This document shows positions 45,701 through 56,766 of a stretch of 64,000 nt of DNA, piece after piece. This stretch comes from Setoptus koraiensis (Eukaryota > Arthropoda). A program made the position numbers and the translations under genes. The stretch's first letter is position 1, and each line of letters opens with the position of its first letter. The notes under the pieces were generated by a model, which saw only the letters and a list, made by a program, of their open reading frames with translations, was not told the DNA's origin and searched no databases. The DNA is taken from assembly GCA_048013815.1 (NCBI GenBank), contig CM106586.1:20956001-21020000 (forward strand). Direction: 5' to 3'.

Positions 45701-48017
45701 GACTTTGCAGCGGCACCGGCACCAGCAAGGGGCCCGTTGCAAGACGACGCTGAGTTTCCGCTGTCCGCGGTGGCCTCTATAGACATGAGACGATCGCGCA
45801 ATTGTTGTTGTTGTTGCTTCTGATTGGCCTCGTTGTCGGCAGCGGTGAACGATTTGGGTTGTTGTGCGCTTGTTGTTGCCGTTGTGGCGGTACTTGTTGT
45901 AGTTGGCATGGGCCCCAGCGAGGGCAAATCAAACACGGGCGACAGTGGCGTTATGGGCGACACCGGCAAGAAGCTCATGGACATGGTCTTGGAGCCGTGC
46001 GGACTTATGAAGGTTGGCGTATTCAAAGTGTTCAAATTGGTTGAATTGTTTGTCGAGCTGCTGGCCACAGAGACGCTGGAGGACAGTGATTCGTTCAGTG
46101 ATTTTATCCGTATCTTGGGCGTATCCAGCGACCCGTTGGCGTTGGTGAACGGGCCGCCGCCGTTGCCCGATGCGGCGCTTGTGGCGGCGGGCGCGCTTGT
46201 TGCGGTGGCGGCCGACGAGGCGGTTGTCGATGTTTGTTGTTGCTGTTGTTGGTGCATGAGCTGGTGATGCGACTGCATCACCTCAGCTGACGAGTGATTG
46301 TAATTATCCGTTGCGGGGCTGTGATACAACTTTGTCATGGCTGCCGCCGTTGCCGACACGCTGGGCAGTTGTTGTTGCGTCGACGAGGCAACCTCAATGG
46401 CGACATCTAGCGAATTCAGCGAACTCAACGAGTGGGTGTGCAATCGTATGGGCGACGACAGCGACGAGATGCGACTGTGTTGCTGTTGCTGCTGAATTTG
46501 ATAATTATTGTTGTTGTTGCCGCTGTTACAGGTGAAGTACAATTGATTTGCTGTGGCGCCGTTGTTGGCCTGTTGCGACACCGACAACACATCGCCAGGT
46601 GAGGAGCCCGTTATCGAGGAGGAAGACGACAGAGACCGGTGGTTGTTTTTGTTGATCTGTTGTTGCTGCTGCTGTTGCTGATGGAGAGCCGTCGACAACT
46701 GGTGGCGCTTGTGCAAATTAGAGGGCGACACCAGGGCCAACAGTGACCTGGGGGTCATGCTGGCCACATGCGAGGGCGACAAATTGTGGCGCGGACTGGT
46801 GTCCGACGATCTAGATGGATGCAAATTGTCGCGATGATGCGACTCGCCGATTCGCAGATAATTGCTGCTCGAGCTGGCGCTGTTGCTGGTGGCGCTGTTG
46901 GCGTTCAAGCTCTGCTGGGGGCTTATTTTAAATCTGAAACGCGTCGGATGATGATGAGCAGACGACGAGTGATGGAAGGCGCAATCAGAGGCGCTGTTTC
47001 GGGCCGTTTTATTGCCGCTGTGACCGGTCAAGTGGCCGTTATAATGAGATGAGTTGAATTGATGATGGTGCTGCGACAATTGCTGCTGCAGCTGACTCGT
47101 TTGAGCCGCTTGCGATCTTGCCTGGTCCTCGGACGACGATAGCGCAAATTGAAAGGTGGCCTCGCACGAGTTTAAATCGCCACTGCTTATGCTCCTGAAC
47201 GGCTGACCACTTCGGCCACTTCCGGCCGATTCGCCCAGCGATGGCTTGTTGCCGGCGTTCGGCTGCTGCTGCTGCTGTCTGGCCGCATTGTTTGTATGCG
47301 ATGGACTGGACAACAGCGACAACATCCCCAGGTAGGGCGTCATTGGCGTTATGGGAGGCGAATCTCCCACCGAGGACAGGCGCAATTTCTGGTTGAACGA
47401 TCGCGAGGTCTTGTTCAATGAATATTCATTCTCCTGCCACAGTATTCTGGGCGTCTCGAGGGTGTTGCTCTGGACAAAGCCAGCCCCGGTGGCGGACGTC
47501 AAGAAGCCGGCGCTGCGCGGGTTCATTCGCGGCGACACAATTCAGTTCGCGGCGACACATTCGGTTCGGGGCGACAAATTTCGGTTCGGGGAGGCGCAAT
47601 TCCGTTTGGGGGAGATACAATTCAGTTAGGGGAGAGACGGTTCGGAAGAGTGAAAGAATCGCATCGGGTTAGATATCTGGCTGGCAATACGAGCAATCGG
47701 ATCATGCGAGCGAGCGATGTCGAGTCGACATGTCGAGCCGATGTGTCGAGCCGATACGTCGACTCGATATGTCGAGCATGCGAATGAGAGTGACATGCTG
47801 GCGCTAGTTACCTCTTGACGGACAAATCCAGGGGTATCTCCTGATTGGTGTGCAACTTCAGCGGCTCGGGCCTCTTGTCCTTGAAGCGGCCAGCGCTGGT
47901 GGTGCTGGTGGTGCTAGTGGTCGAGCTGGAGGTTGTTGCCGACGACGCGGCCACAGGGTCCGTGCTGGTCGTTTTGCTGGTGTCGTTGCTTGCCGCTGGC
48001 GAGCTTGCTGTGGCCAT
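41923..48017 (-). CDS. Klumpfuss-like (EGR/WT1-related) C2H2 zinc-finger transcription factor, very long, Gln/Asn-rich
   Basis: Exons 48017-47812, 47512-43074 and 42887-41923, with phase-consistent GT-AG junctions, give 1869 residues. Exon 1 ends near PLDLS (residues 62-66), the motif by which the corepressor CtBP is bound. Exon 2 is mostly poly-Gln, poly-Asn, Ser and His, with a few conserved-looking blocks such as PRILWQENEYSLNKT and SPPITPMTPYLGMLS. Three C2H2 fingers follow: YHCTQC...H (1497-1519), FQCLEC...H (1525-1547) and YKCKLCIYTACRKDMITRHM (1553-1575), with SGDRP and TGEKP linkers. The intron splits the second linker. The SDMLTRH and SDHLATH helices and the RKDMITRH finger recall Drosophila klumpfuss, but the orthology is from memory. 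It probably acts in the nucleus as a repressor. The His/Gln/Asn-rich C-terminus is about 290 residues. Confidence 0.78.
43074..47512 (-). CDS. Zinc-finger gene exon 2 (4.4 kb), fingers 1 and 2
   Basis: The acceptor GCGCAG|CGCCGG at the high end restores the codon AG|C from exon 1. The donor ACATACAG|GTAAGC lies just after THTG of finger 2. Without splicing, translation would read KLNLSLIF and soon leave the family. Gln runs are mixed CAA/CAG. The longest, HYMQ followed by about 14 Gln, lies near 44380-44430. Confidence 0.85.
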
Positions 48018-50734
48018 TTTGGCGCTTTCGGTTTATTCTGGTTTCTTGGTTCGTTTCGCTGACAATGCTGCCAGCCGACAATGCGGTGAAATGACAATGC
48101 TGACCAGTGTCACTATGTGCGCCAATGGAAACAGTTGCACGACATTGGTAGCGATTGTTGCGAATTTCGGTTTTGTGATTTCAGGTGAGCTGTTGTAGAC
48201 TAAGAGTTAACGGAGATAACGGTGCTGGCCAGTTGAAAACAGTGGCTGCAATGATAACAAATGTAACAATAACGCGCAATATAATAACGGTGGCCACGCT
48301 GAACTAGCTAGCTCAATATTGGCGGTAGCAATCATTTAATTTGTATTCGTATTTGTGTTTGTTTCAATAATTGGTACAATTACTCGATAATCGTACTCGT
48401 GATTATATTTAGAATTGTATTTATATTTGTAATAGTAACATGTGATGTATAATGTATAACGAGCCGGCGGAATATAACGGGCGATAGTAATAATAATCAT
48501 TTGCCACCAATAATAATAATCATTTGTTGTGGATACTAATAGCAATAATAATAGTAATAGCAATAATAATAATTATAATAACAGATAACGAATAGTATCA
48601 CAAATCTCATACAAATCTCACGGAGAAAACGAGAATTCGATAGCTGGCCGCGCTGGGCGCTGCTCGTGTCGGGGCCCCAAAACGCTAACGTGGCGAATCA
48701 CCTGGTATTTGGGTCATTGGGGCCTGTAATATTGTCCTGTCGCTGACGATTTCGAGGGCACAAACAAACAAAAGCATGTTGTTGTTGCCGTTGTTGTTGG
48801 TGTTGTCGTTGTTGGAGCTGCACACATTATCTATATATTTGGTGGCGTGAATTGGCGATGGATTCACGAAAATAACTGGTGGCATGAATTGACGAAATTG
48901 GTAATTACTAATTCTTTGTGTGCACTAACTGGCTAACTGGACTTGACACACACACACACACACAACCTTTGCTCGTCTGTGTGACTATGTGAAATAATTA
49001 CCGTTGCTTCAGTGGTCACTGGCGGAGAGCAAAGGCATACTGGCGCTGCTGCTTGTGCTGCTGGCGCCCCCAACGATGATGCTAGCTGCAGATAGTGGTG
49101 ACTTTAGTCAGATGTGAGGCCCGACTGGCGTCATCACATGCACAATGTTGTCAGATAAGACCAACTGAAATTGCGAGAGTGAGGCGCCCACTTCTGGCTG
49201 GAAAGCCCAGACTGTTTATGTACGCAACGGCAACTCTGGCACGCTTTTTCTGGCACTGGCAGCCGCTATAGGCACGTTACTAGCGTAACTAGCGCACTAG
49301 CGTAGCATGTTTGTTGACTGAACGCACCCAATACACGCCGAGCCGCCACTTTGGGGCGCCCACTGAGGCCCCGTCCAGCTCGCGGGGCGCCAACGGGGCC
49401 CCTGTGCACCATACACGCGCTTACAATGCGTTACACACTCATGATAAAAGCACGCGCGCGCTTGTGCTAGCTCGCGCTGGCTTGCGTCGGCTCGTGCTGG
49501 CCCGTGCGCCGCAACTAACGCCTAGCGGCGTTCGCGACCCACACAGGCCATCACAGCGGCGAGCCTCACACGGCAAGAGTGGGCCTCACACGGTACGAGA
49601 GAGAGCGCGAACGCCACTATGCGCGCCGCTATACGCGCCGCACACAATTTCGCGTTCGGCGGCGCTCGCTTCGAGCGCCGCCAGCTTAGCTGGGTGCCGT
49701 CAGCGGATGCAGCGGGCCGCCCGGCAGCGAGCTAACAAGCGAGCCGACGAGCGCCCCAACGAGCGCCCCAACGAGCGCGCCGACGAGCGGGCCAACGAGT
49801 TTCAGCATGACAGCGATAAGCTCGCTGTCTGGCCGCCGATAACGGCATTACTGGCGCGGCCGGGGCCCCTTTGGCCCCCGAGCCGAGCGTGTGTGTGTGT
49901 GTGCAGTGTACAGTCGGCTCGGGTTGTACGGGCGGAGATTGCGCAGACGGGCGGCCCTGGCCTCCAAAGTGCTGGCATAATTCGCCGAATCGCCGTCTGG
50001 GCGCCCCAGCAGAGACAGCGAGAGACAGCGCGAGCGATGCCAGCAGAGACAGCGACGCACGGGCCCCGTGCAATTGGCTCGCCGAAGGCCGCGCGACTGG
50101 CGGAATTTCGCTTTTGCCTCCGTCGGCTCGGCGCGCTTTGTTCGGGCGCAGCGCCAGCGACAACCGCTGACGGGAGCCCGAAAGGTGCCCAGACAGCGTT
50201 GCGGCAAGCGCGGCGGCGCCGGTTCGCCAGCCCATTGTTGACGGGCCGCGTCGTGATTGGGCGCCCCTCGCAAACGCAATTGTCTGGAGTTGAAAAATTT
50301 CGCGCCCGGTCGCCGCGAATCGGCCGCCAACCGGCTGCGAGTCGGCTGCGAACGAGCCGCCACGGGCCCGAACAGGCACGACTGGCCCATTGTGAGGTGC
50401 TCATTGAGAGCGCGGCCCGCTGTCGCTGTCGCTGTTGTTGTTTTTGGGGGGTTTTGCGGATTTTTGTTGCTGGCGCGGATTGTTGTTGCTGGCGCGGATG
50501 GTTGTTGCTGGTGCGGATTTTAGGTGCGGATTTGTGCACGGGGGCACAACACGGTGAAATTTTTACAATGGCTCGCGTCGGCGGCTGATAATAATCAAAG
50601 CGGCTCGCCGGCGGCCGTGTATTTGTTGCGATTGTGTCGACATTATCGCGCTCGACGGCCCGTGCCGATAAACACACGCACACAACATACAGATCAACTA
50701 TCTCTCCGGCGTGCTGTCGATCACGTAGTACGTG

Positions 50735-50767
<33 letters not shown>

Positions 50768-52100
50768 TAGTTTCGTCGGGTACACGTACTGGCGCACGGC
50801 GCGGGCTGCGGGCTGCACGTAGACACTGACAATGTTGCGGGGCCCAACGTCTGGCGTATATAACTCATAAGTATGCTCGCAGGCTGGCTGGCATCGTTTC
50901 CGCAACTGGATATTTGGCTGTGCGACGGCACGGCCACCGAATCGATAGAGCAGATAAATTGGGTGCATGGGGCCCGCTGCAATCAAGCTGCACGCCGATC
51001 AAGCGGCGCCCTTCACCTAGATCGGCCGGCAAGGACGAGCACACGGGCACACAGGCGAACACAAACACAATCGCGCCGCCAACAGTGTCAACAAATAGCG
51101 GCATGTGGGGCCCGAAGAGTGGGCCGGCCTCAGCGCCGGCGAGCAGTCAATCACGCTGCCGCCGCCGCGTCGCAGCCTGACGGTGCGCTGCCGCTGCCGC
51201 TTGGCGCCCCGCGATGCGTCACCGTGCGCCCTATTGGCCGCGTTCGATCGGCCTTTTCAAATGGCGTGTGCCCGTCAGCCGGGCGGCATTTTTCAGTTTT
51301 TTCCCTCGTCCGCTGCGCCCCGTGCCCGTGCCGCAGTCGGCTGTCGGCAAAAAATGGTTCTGCCGCTCAGCGGGCACCGCGGGCTCGTCGGCCCGTCGGC
51401 ACGGGCGCACTGTCATGGTCATGGTGGCACTGTGGCGGCCTTGCCGGCCAGTAATTGAGCCCAATTTGTTTTGCAAGATGGGCGACTTTTCATCGGAACG
51501 CAATTATGCCGTCGCTGGCAGTCTGAAAAGCGTTGCGTCGCCAGCAGCCGGCAGCCGAGCTGAAGGTCGGCGGGCCCGCTGACGGCGCCGCGCCGCGTGA
51601 AACCCGTTCCCAATAAGTGGCCCCATTTTGTGATTCGGTGCCATTGATCAAACAGCGTCGGCGGCGCCAGTGTCGCCCAAATGTCGAACTGCCGGAACGG
51701 GCCCCAATGAGCCGATATGGGCCCATGCGAGCCCCAATGAGCCGATATGAGCCCATAGGAGCCAGTGCGAGCCGAAATGAGCCAATGTGAGCCCAAATGA
51801 GCGCCCATCTGCGGCCTATTAGCCCGCTGGCTCGGCGTGATGGCAGCAGCAGCGCCAGCTTGCCATCATTCATCATTTTAAATGTTATGCTTCACATCTT
51901 TATGATCAATTTTGCATGCCAGCCCGATGACGAATAAACACAAAATATCGCGCCAGCCAGCCAGTCGCAAAAAATCAGCCAGCCAGATCAAATTCTGGCT
52001 GCTCCCAATGACAGCTCGAGCCATCAAATGGGCCCGCCAAACGCACATCCATGCAAATTGCCCAAAAGCGCTCCAAAAGCGCTCGCCAGTGTCGGTGGCA

Positions 52101-52104
<4 letters not shown>

Positions 52105-52171
<67 letters not shown>
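52105..52171. repeat. Long GT dinucleotide microsatellite
   Basis: About 33 perfect GT units, followed by GCGTGCGTGTGCGTG interruptions to about 52186. Confidence 0.95.
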
Positions 52172-52175
<4 letters not shown>

Positions 52176-53442
52176 CGTGTGCGTGTAACAATGGCGGCGA
52201 TAAGCCCGCAGCGCTCAGATTGATCCGGCGCCACTGTTGTTGTTGTTGTTGTTGTCGTCATCTTTATCCACCTGGGGCGAAAAGGGGCCAGTATGTGGTG
52301 CGCGTGCCACTGGCCGTGTGCGTTTGTGTATCATGGCTGGCACGTCGGCCTTTCAAGGTCTTCTTTGGGGGGCCCCCGCGCACTCACGCTGGGCCACTTT
52401 GCATTGACTAAATTAGGCCTCATCTCTCGCCTGATTGGCTGGCTGGCCGTTTGGGGGCGCCAACAAGACGGGCGCCCATTTGGCGCCCATTTGAGGTCCG
52501 TGTTCGCGGACCCCAAACGATCCATAAATAGCAACTGCGCGCCGGCCCGCTAGTGCCACTAATGATTTATAGCTCGCTTTAGCGGCACTATATCTGGCGG
52601 CGCCACTATATTGGACCGGACCCGACTGGACCCGACCGGCTCAGCCGAGAGAACCGGCACCATTCACGCCAGGATAATCATATTGATTCGATAGTTATTG
52701 TTCTGGCCCGTTGGCGGCCGTTGTAACATTAAAGTTTACGCTGTTGGGGCCGCGATGGGCATTCGGATCCGATCAATCCGATTGGAGTGGCCACTCCGCC
52801 AGTGTACGGCTAGTTTTATTGGCTGTGCAACTGTGTGCAATCAACACATTAATGCCAACATGAATAGACCGGCCAGATTGCCCGATGAATGGACACATGA
52901 TGGCAAAGATTATAAACGGGCCAGCGGAGGTAATTATTTGTTGGGGCCCGCAGCCCAATCGACAGTTATATCTAGATACATACGTGCACATTAATGGAAT
53001 GATTAACTGGGTTAATAGCGGAACGATGATATATGCTGATGATATGCGAGATTAAGGAGGGCGCTACCTTGCGAGACCCGGCGAAACAGTCGGCGAGACT
53101 GTCTCTTTGTGGGCCTGTGTGTCTTTCGCGGCCAGAAAGAGGGAGACTCGCGTCGCAGCCATAAATAGGAATACTTGCGCGTCGCGGCCACTGCAACGGC
53201 TCGCCCCATATAGGGGCCCCTTTTGGCTCGCTGAACATGGCCGCCGGTGCCCCTCGCCGCCAGGGGACTGGCGGCTATAGGAATTTCGCCGGCCGGCCAG
53301 CCAGCCAGCAACGGTCATGGCTAGCCGATGGCGATGCATGCAAGCCAATAAAGGCCGCTCCACCTGCTCGGGCTACGTGATATTGATATTGAATGGTGTG
53401 TGTGTGTGTGTGTCTGGTTATTTTCAACTGAATGCGCTCTCT

Positions 53443-53520
53443 CTCTCTCATATATCCTCTAGCTCATATATCCCCTCGCTCATATATCCCCTCGCTCCCA
53501 TATCCTGTCGCTCCCATATA
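53443..53520. repeat. 16-bp minisatellite GCTCATATATCCCCTC
   Basis: About five copies. The last two carry CCCATATCC in place of CATATATCC. Confidence 0.8.
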
Positions 53521-53911
53521 CAAATGCTCATGTATCTCTGCATGTGCGAGCTTGCCCATGTCGCTGGCACATTATCGATGATGCAATGACGTTGACACTA
53601 ATGAGGAGGATGTCGCGCCTGTGTCAGTCCGCTAATTTGACATTATTCGTTTAGCGCCGGCAACGTGCAGGCCGGTGCACAATTGAATTTATGTGTCAAT
53701 ACCCATCACCGTGGCACACCTATAGCGACACTACACACTATAGTGACTATAGTCACGAGTGACCCGTTTCTCTTGAACTCTCTTCGAATGACGCGCTGCC
53801 CCTGATGATAATTAACAGGGCGCCAGCGAACGCAGTTACGCAACACTGACTTGATTTTAGCGGCGTTCGCTCGTTTAGCTATTGTGTTCACGAATGCCCA
53901 ATGGTGCTCGC

Positions 53912-53929
53912 CGACGACGACGACGACGA

Positions 53930-53978
<49 letters not shown>

Positions 53979-53979
53979 A
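53912..53979. repeat. GAC trinucleotide microsatellite
   Basis: About 22 GAC units with a single GAT interruption. It could encode poly-Asp, poly-Thr or poly-Arg, but I see no gene around it. Confidence 0.95.
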
Positions 53980-55527
53980 GAGCCGCTAACAAGTGCCCGC
54001 CCAAAATAAATAAATATACCTATGATTTATACTCAATCTTACACAGTGTCTCGCACTAGTAACTACTGAGTAGTTGCGTCAATGTATCGCCCGGCAAGGT
54101 TGCCCAAGATTCGCCGAATCGGGCTCCGGCCAAGTCACAATTTATGCTTCGCAATGGGCGCAACGAGCTAACGTTGCTCTATGAGACGTCATGCGACAAG
54201 ATGACGTCAAAAATAAACCGGTAAGGGCGCCGTTTGCACGCACCCTCGGGTAGCCTTCTTGAAGTGCCCCCTGGCCGAACGAACCAACGAAACACTCACT
54301 TGAGCTGGCGACTGGGCCCGAATAAGATGGTAATTGGTGTAATGTACTAGCTCACTACACGATTTTCATGTAAAATAGAGCATACGTAAATAAATTATAA
54401 TAATACATGTACATGTACACTTATTTTCAACATGTACGCACTGCCAGCCGACGAGCACCACGAAAAGAATTACAAGCGAGGGGCCCCTGTCCGGCGAGAC
54501 CCGTGCGCGGCTCCTCGGCGATTCGCGCAACTCGCATCGCTGTCTCAATGTTGTTGTTGTAAGATATACATGTCACACTAGACACTGTCTGGCGTCGATT
54601 TCCATAAGCTGATCCCGTCAACAATATACATATAAATATATATATATATATAAACAAACAAACTTTGCCGTTGAAATTGCTAATTGGGGCCCCGAACGTC
54701 AGCAAAACGCCACACACCAACTGTCATCAGAATTGCCGTTTGGGCGTGTGCGCGGTCGCGGTCAGTGCCTCCGGGCGAAGGCGAGGGCGTGCCAGCGCCC
54801 GTCGGGTAACATGTGAGTTGCTGCATTGTCACACACATCGAGACACACACACAGACGCACATACAAACAGCAAATTTGTTTTGTTTGTTTGTTTGTCTGT
54901 TCGCTCGTTCGTTCAGTGCACAAACAATTACCTGGTGGTGCAAAGAAAAGAATAAAATACTAGCCGCCCGTTTCTGCCGCAACGACGTATGCATCATTTC
55001 GCTCGACAAGGCCTAACTAAACAGCTGCCGACGCATTGCCAACAGTTCGTCCCTAGAGTGCGGCGCGTTCAATTGTGCAAACACCATATCACTATGGCAG
55101 TATACTGAAATACACCGAGCGCCGCCTCGCGGTCAAAACAACGACCCGCAGAGAATCTTTTTCTGGCTTTTGTGCGAGCCACCGCCGATTCATGAATCAT
55201 GATAGTCCATGCGCAATGCGCACCGCTGATGAATATTACAACCAATCGGTACAGTATGGATACATTAAAATCAAAATTAAAAACAATCCCAAAATAACAT
55301 ATGAATGATTTATCATTGATACAATTATTATACAAATAGCACTTACTAAACACCATCTCGCCGGATCGAACGGACGTTGGCTATAACAAGCTCCATTGTA
55401 TTAGATGAGTCCATCTTGTATCAACTGAGAGCATTTTAGCGCGAGCTAGAGCTGGCATAACAGAGAGACAGCGAACTCATGAGATAGCTTCATCTATCAC
55501 AATATTGTTACAATTGTAGTGTCTAAT

Positions 55528-56766
55528 ATGTCGTCGTCGTCGTCGTCCACGGTCACAACATCAAATAACAGTCCAAATCAGAATGGGAACGTCAACGGAT
55601 TTCTAATAAAATTATGGAAATTACTTGAAAATAGCTGTGATAATACTATTGTCTGGTCCGATGATGGGCGCAGCTTCATTATATCGGATCCGCACGCCTT
55701 CTCCAACTCATTGTCGAAATATTTCAAGCATAGCAAATTGTCTAGCTTCATTCGACAACTAAATATGTATGGCTTCCGCAAGGTCACCTCAAATATTAAT
55801 TGGACAGCTGGTAGCGATATTAAAGTGGAGGATGATCTTCATTTTTATCATCCAAATTTCAGACGCGGAGAACAAAATCAATTGGCTCTCATAAGACGCA
55901 AGATGCCCAGTAAATTCTGCAACGGAGGAGCAAATAACAGCAACGGCTGTAATGGCACCAACGGCAATTGTAACGGCAACAACGCTTGCACCTCAAACAA
56001 TAATTATAGCAATTCCTTTAGTGGAACCTCATTTGGATTGGGGCCGGCGCATCATCATACGTGCCACGATCATTCAACGGCTACCAATGGCGTGCTGGAG
56101 AATGTCATGAATAGCATCAATAGTGATAATAATATTGGCGGAGCACAAACGTTCGATTTGAACGAGCTCAGAAACGCCCTAAATGAGGTGCGCATTTTGG
56201 ATGTCAGACAAACAGAGACCTCTAATTCTTTAGTCGAGCTTAAGCACGAAAACGAGACTCTTTGGACGGAGTTGTTAGATCTAAGAAGCAAATACAATGA
56301 ACAGAGAGATATTATAACTACATTGATAAAATTCATTGTCGACTCTATTCAATCGCGCTTTCCAGTTTCGAAAAATCGCAAAATATCTAATCTTATGATA
56401 GGTAATCAAGAAATTTGTGATCAGTTGCAGGCATCGATCGATATTAAAAACAAAAGCAACGGCAGCATCAACAACGGCACCAACAATAACATCAACAACA
56501 ACTATAGCGAAAACAGTGCAACAAGCAACCTCAACTCTAATGATACCACTAACCAGTCAGACACCAACAACATCCCAACCGCTTTGATAGTGCCCTTATC
56601 TACGGCCTCAACCAGCTCCTCAACAAGCAGTGAATCTACTAAAGATTTATCTAACTGGCTCACTGACCAATTAGACAGCGATGGCAAGACCTGCGGAGGA
56701 CTTGATTTCATGGAACTGTTCGCCGGAGACATACCCATAGAAGTTGATGAAGAGTTGGAACAATAA
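55528..56766 (+). CDS. Hsf: Heat shock transcription factor, single exon
   Basis: 412 residues from ATG at 55528 to TAA at 56764. HSF trimers bind heat shock elements in the nucleus and induce chaperone genes. The DNA-binding domain spans about residues 22-127: NGFLIKLWKLLENS, FIISDPHAFSNSLSKYFKHS, then the recognition helix in SSFIRQLNMYGFRKV, and FYHPNFRRGEQNQLALIRRK. An Asn-rich linker follows, then a heptad-repeat HR-A/B region (about 208-280, LNELRNALNEVRILD to ELLDLRSKYNEQRDI) for trimerisation. The C-terminus is Ser/Thr-rich and then acidic (WLTDQLDSDGK, DFMELFAGDIPIEVDEELEQ), fitting an activation domain. I do not recognise an HR-C repeat. The coding region has no intron. No canonical AATAAA is seen within the next few hundred bases. 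Confidence 0.95.
   Translation: MSSSSSSTVTTSNNSPNQNGNVNGFLIKLWKLLENSCDNTIVWSDDGRSFIISDPHAFSNSLSKYFKHSKLSSFIRQLNMYGFRKVTSNINWTAGSDIKVEDDLHFYHPNFRRGEQNQLALIRRKMPSKFCNGGANNSNGCNGTNGNCNGNNACTSNNNYSNSFSGTSFGLGPAHHHTCHDHSTATNGVLENVMNSINSDNNIGGAQTFDLNELRNALNEVRILDVRQTETSNSLVELKHENETLWTELLDLRSKYNEQRDIITTLIKFIVDSIQSRFPVSKNRKISNLMIGNQEICDQLQASIDIKNKSNGSINNGTNNNINNNYSENSATSNLNSNDTTNQSDTNNIPTALIVPLSTASTSSSTSSESTKDLSNWLTDQLDSDGKTCGGLDFMELFAGDIPIEVDEELEQ

Larger units (their letters stand above)
48018..55527. other. Upstream region of zinc-finger gene and of HSF, no gene seen
   Basis: From 48.6 to about 53.3 kb the DNA is GC-rich with frequent GGGCCC. Long open frames (the largest at 49311-50588) are Arg/Ala/Pro-rich and overlap others on the opposite strand, so I reject them. 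The stretch holds CA/GT repeats (48945-48964, 50736-50762, 52105-52171), GAGCC/ATGAGCCC degenerate repeats (about 51700-51800), a 16-bp array (53443-53520), a GAC triplet run (53912-53979) and an AT tract (about 54630-54650). After about 54 kb composition is AT-rich and probably includes the HSF promoter and 5' UTR. Confidence 0.6.

Noticed and set aside
49311-50588. 425-codon open frame on the plus strand
   Set aside because: It is Arg/Ala/Pro/Thr-rich with ADERPNERPNER repeats, and equally long frames overlap it on the minus strand. There are no domain, signal or splice signs. Its DNA is GC-rich, where stops are rare.
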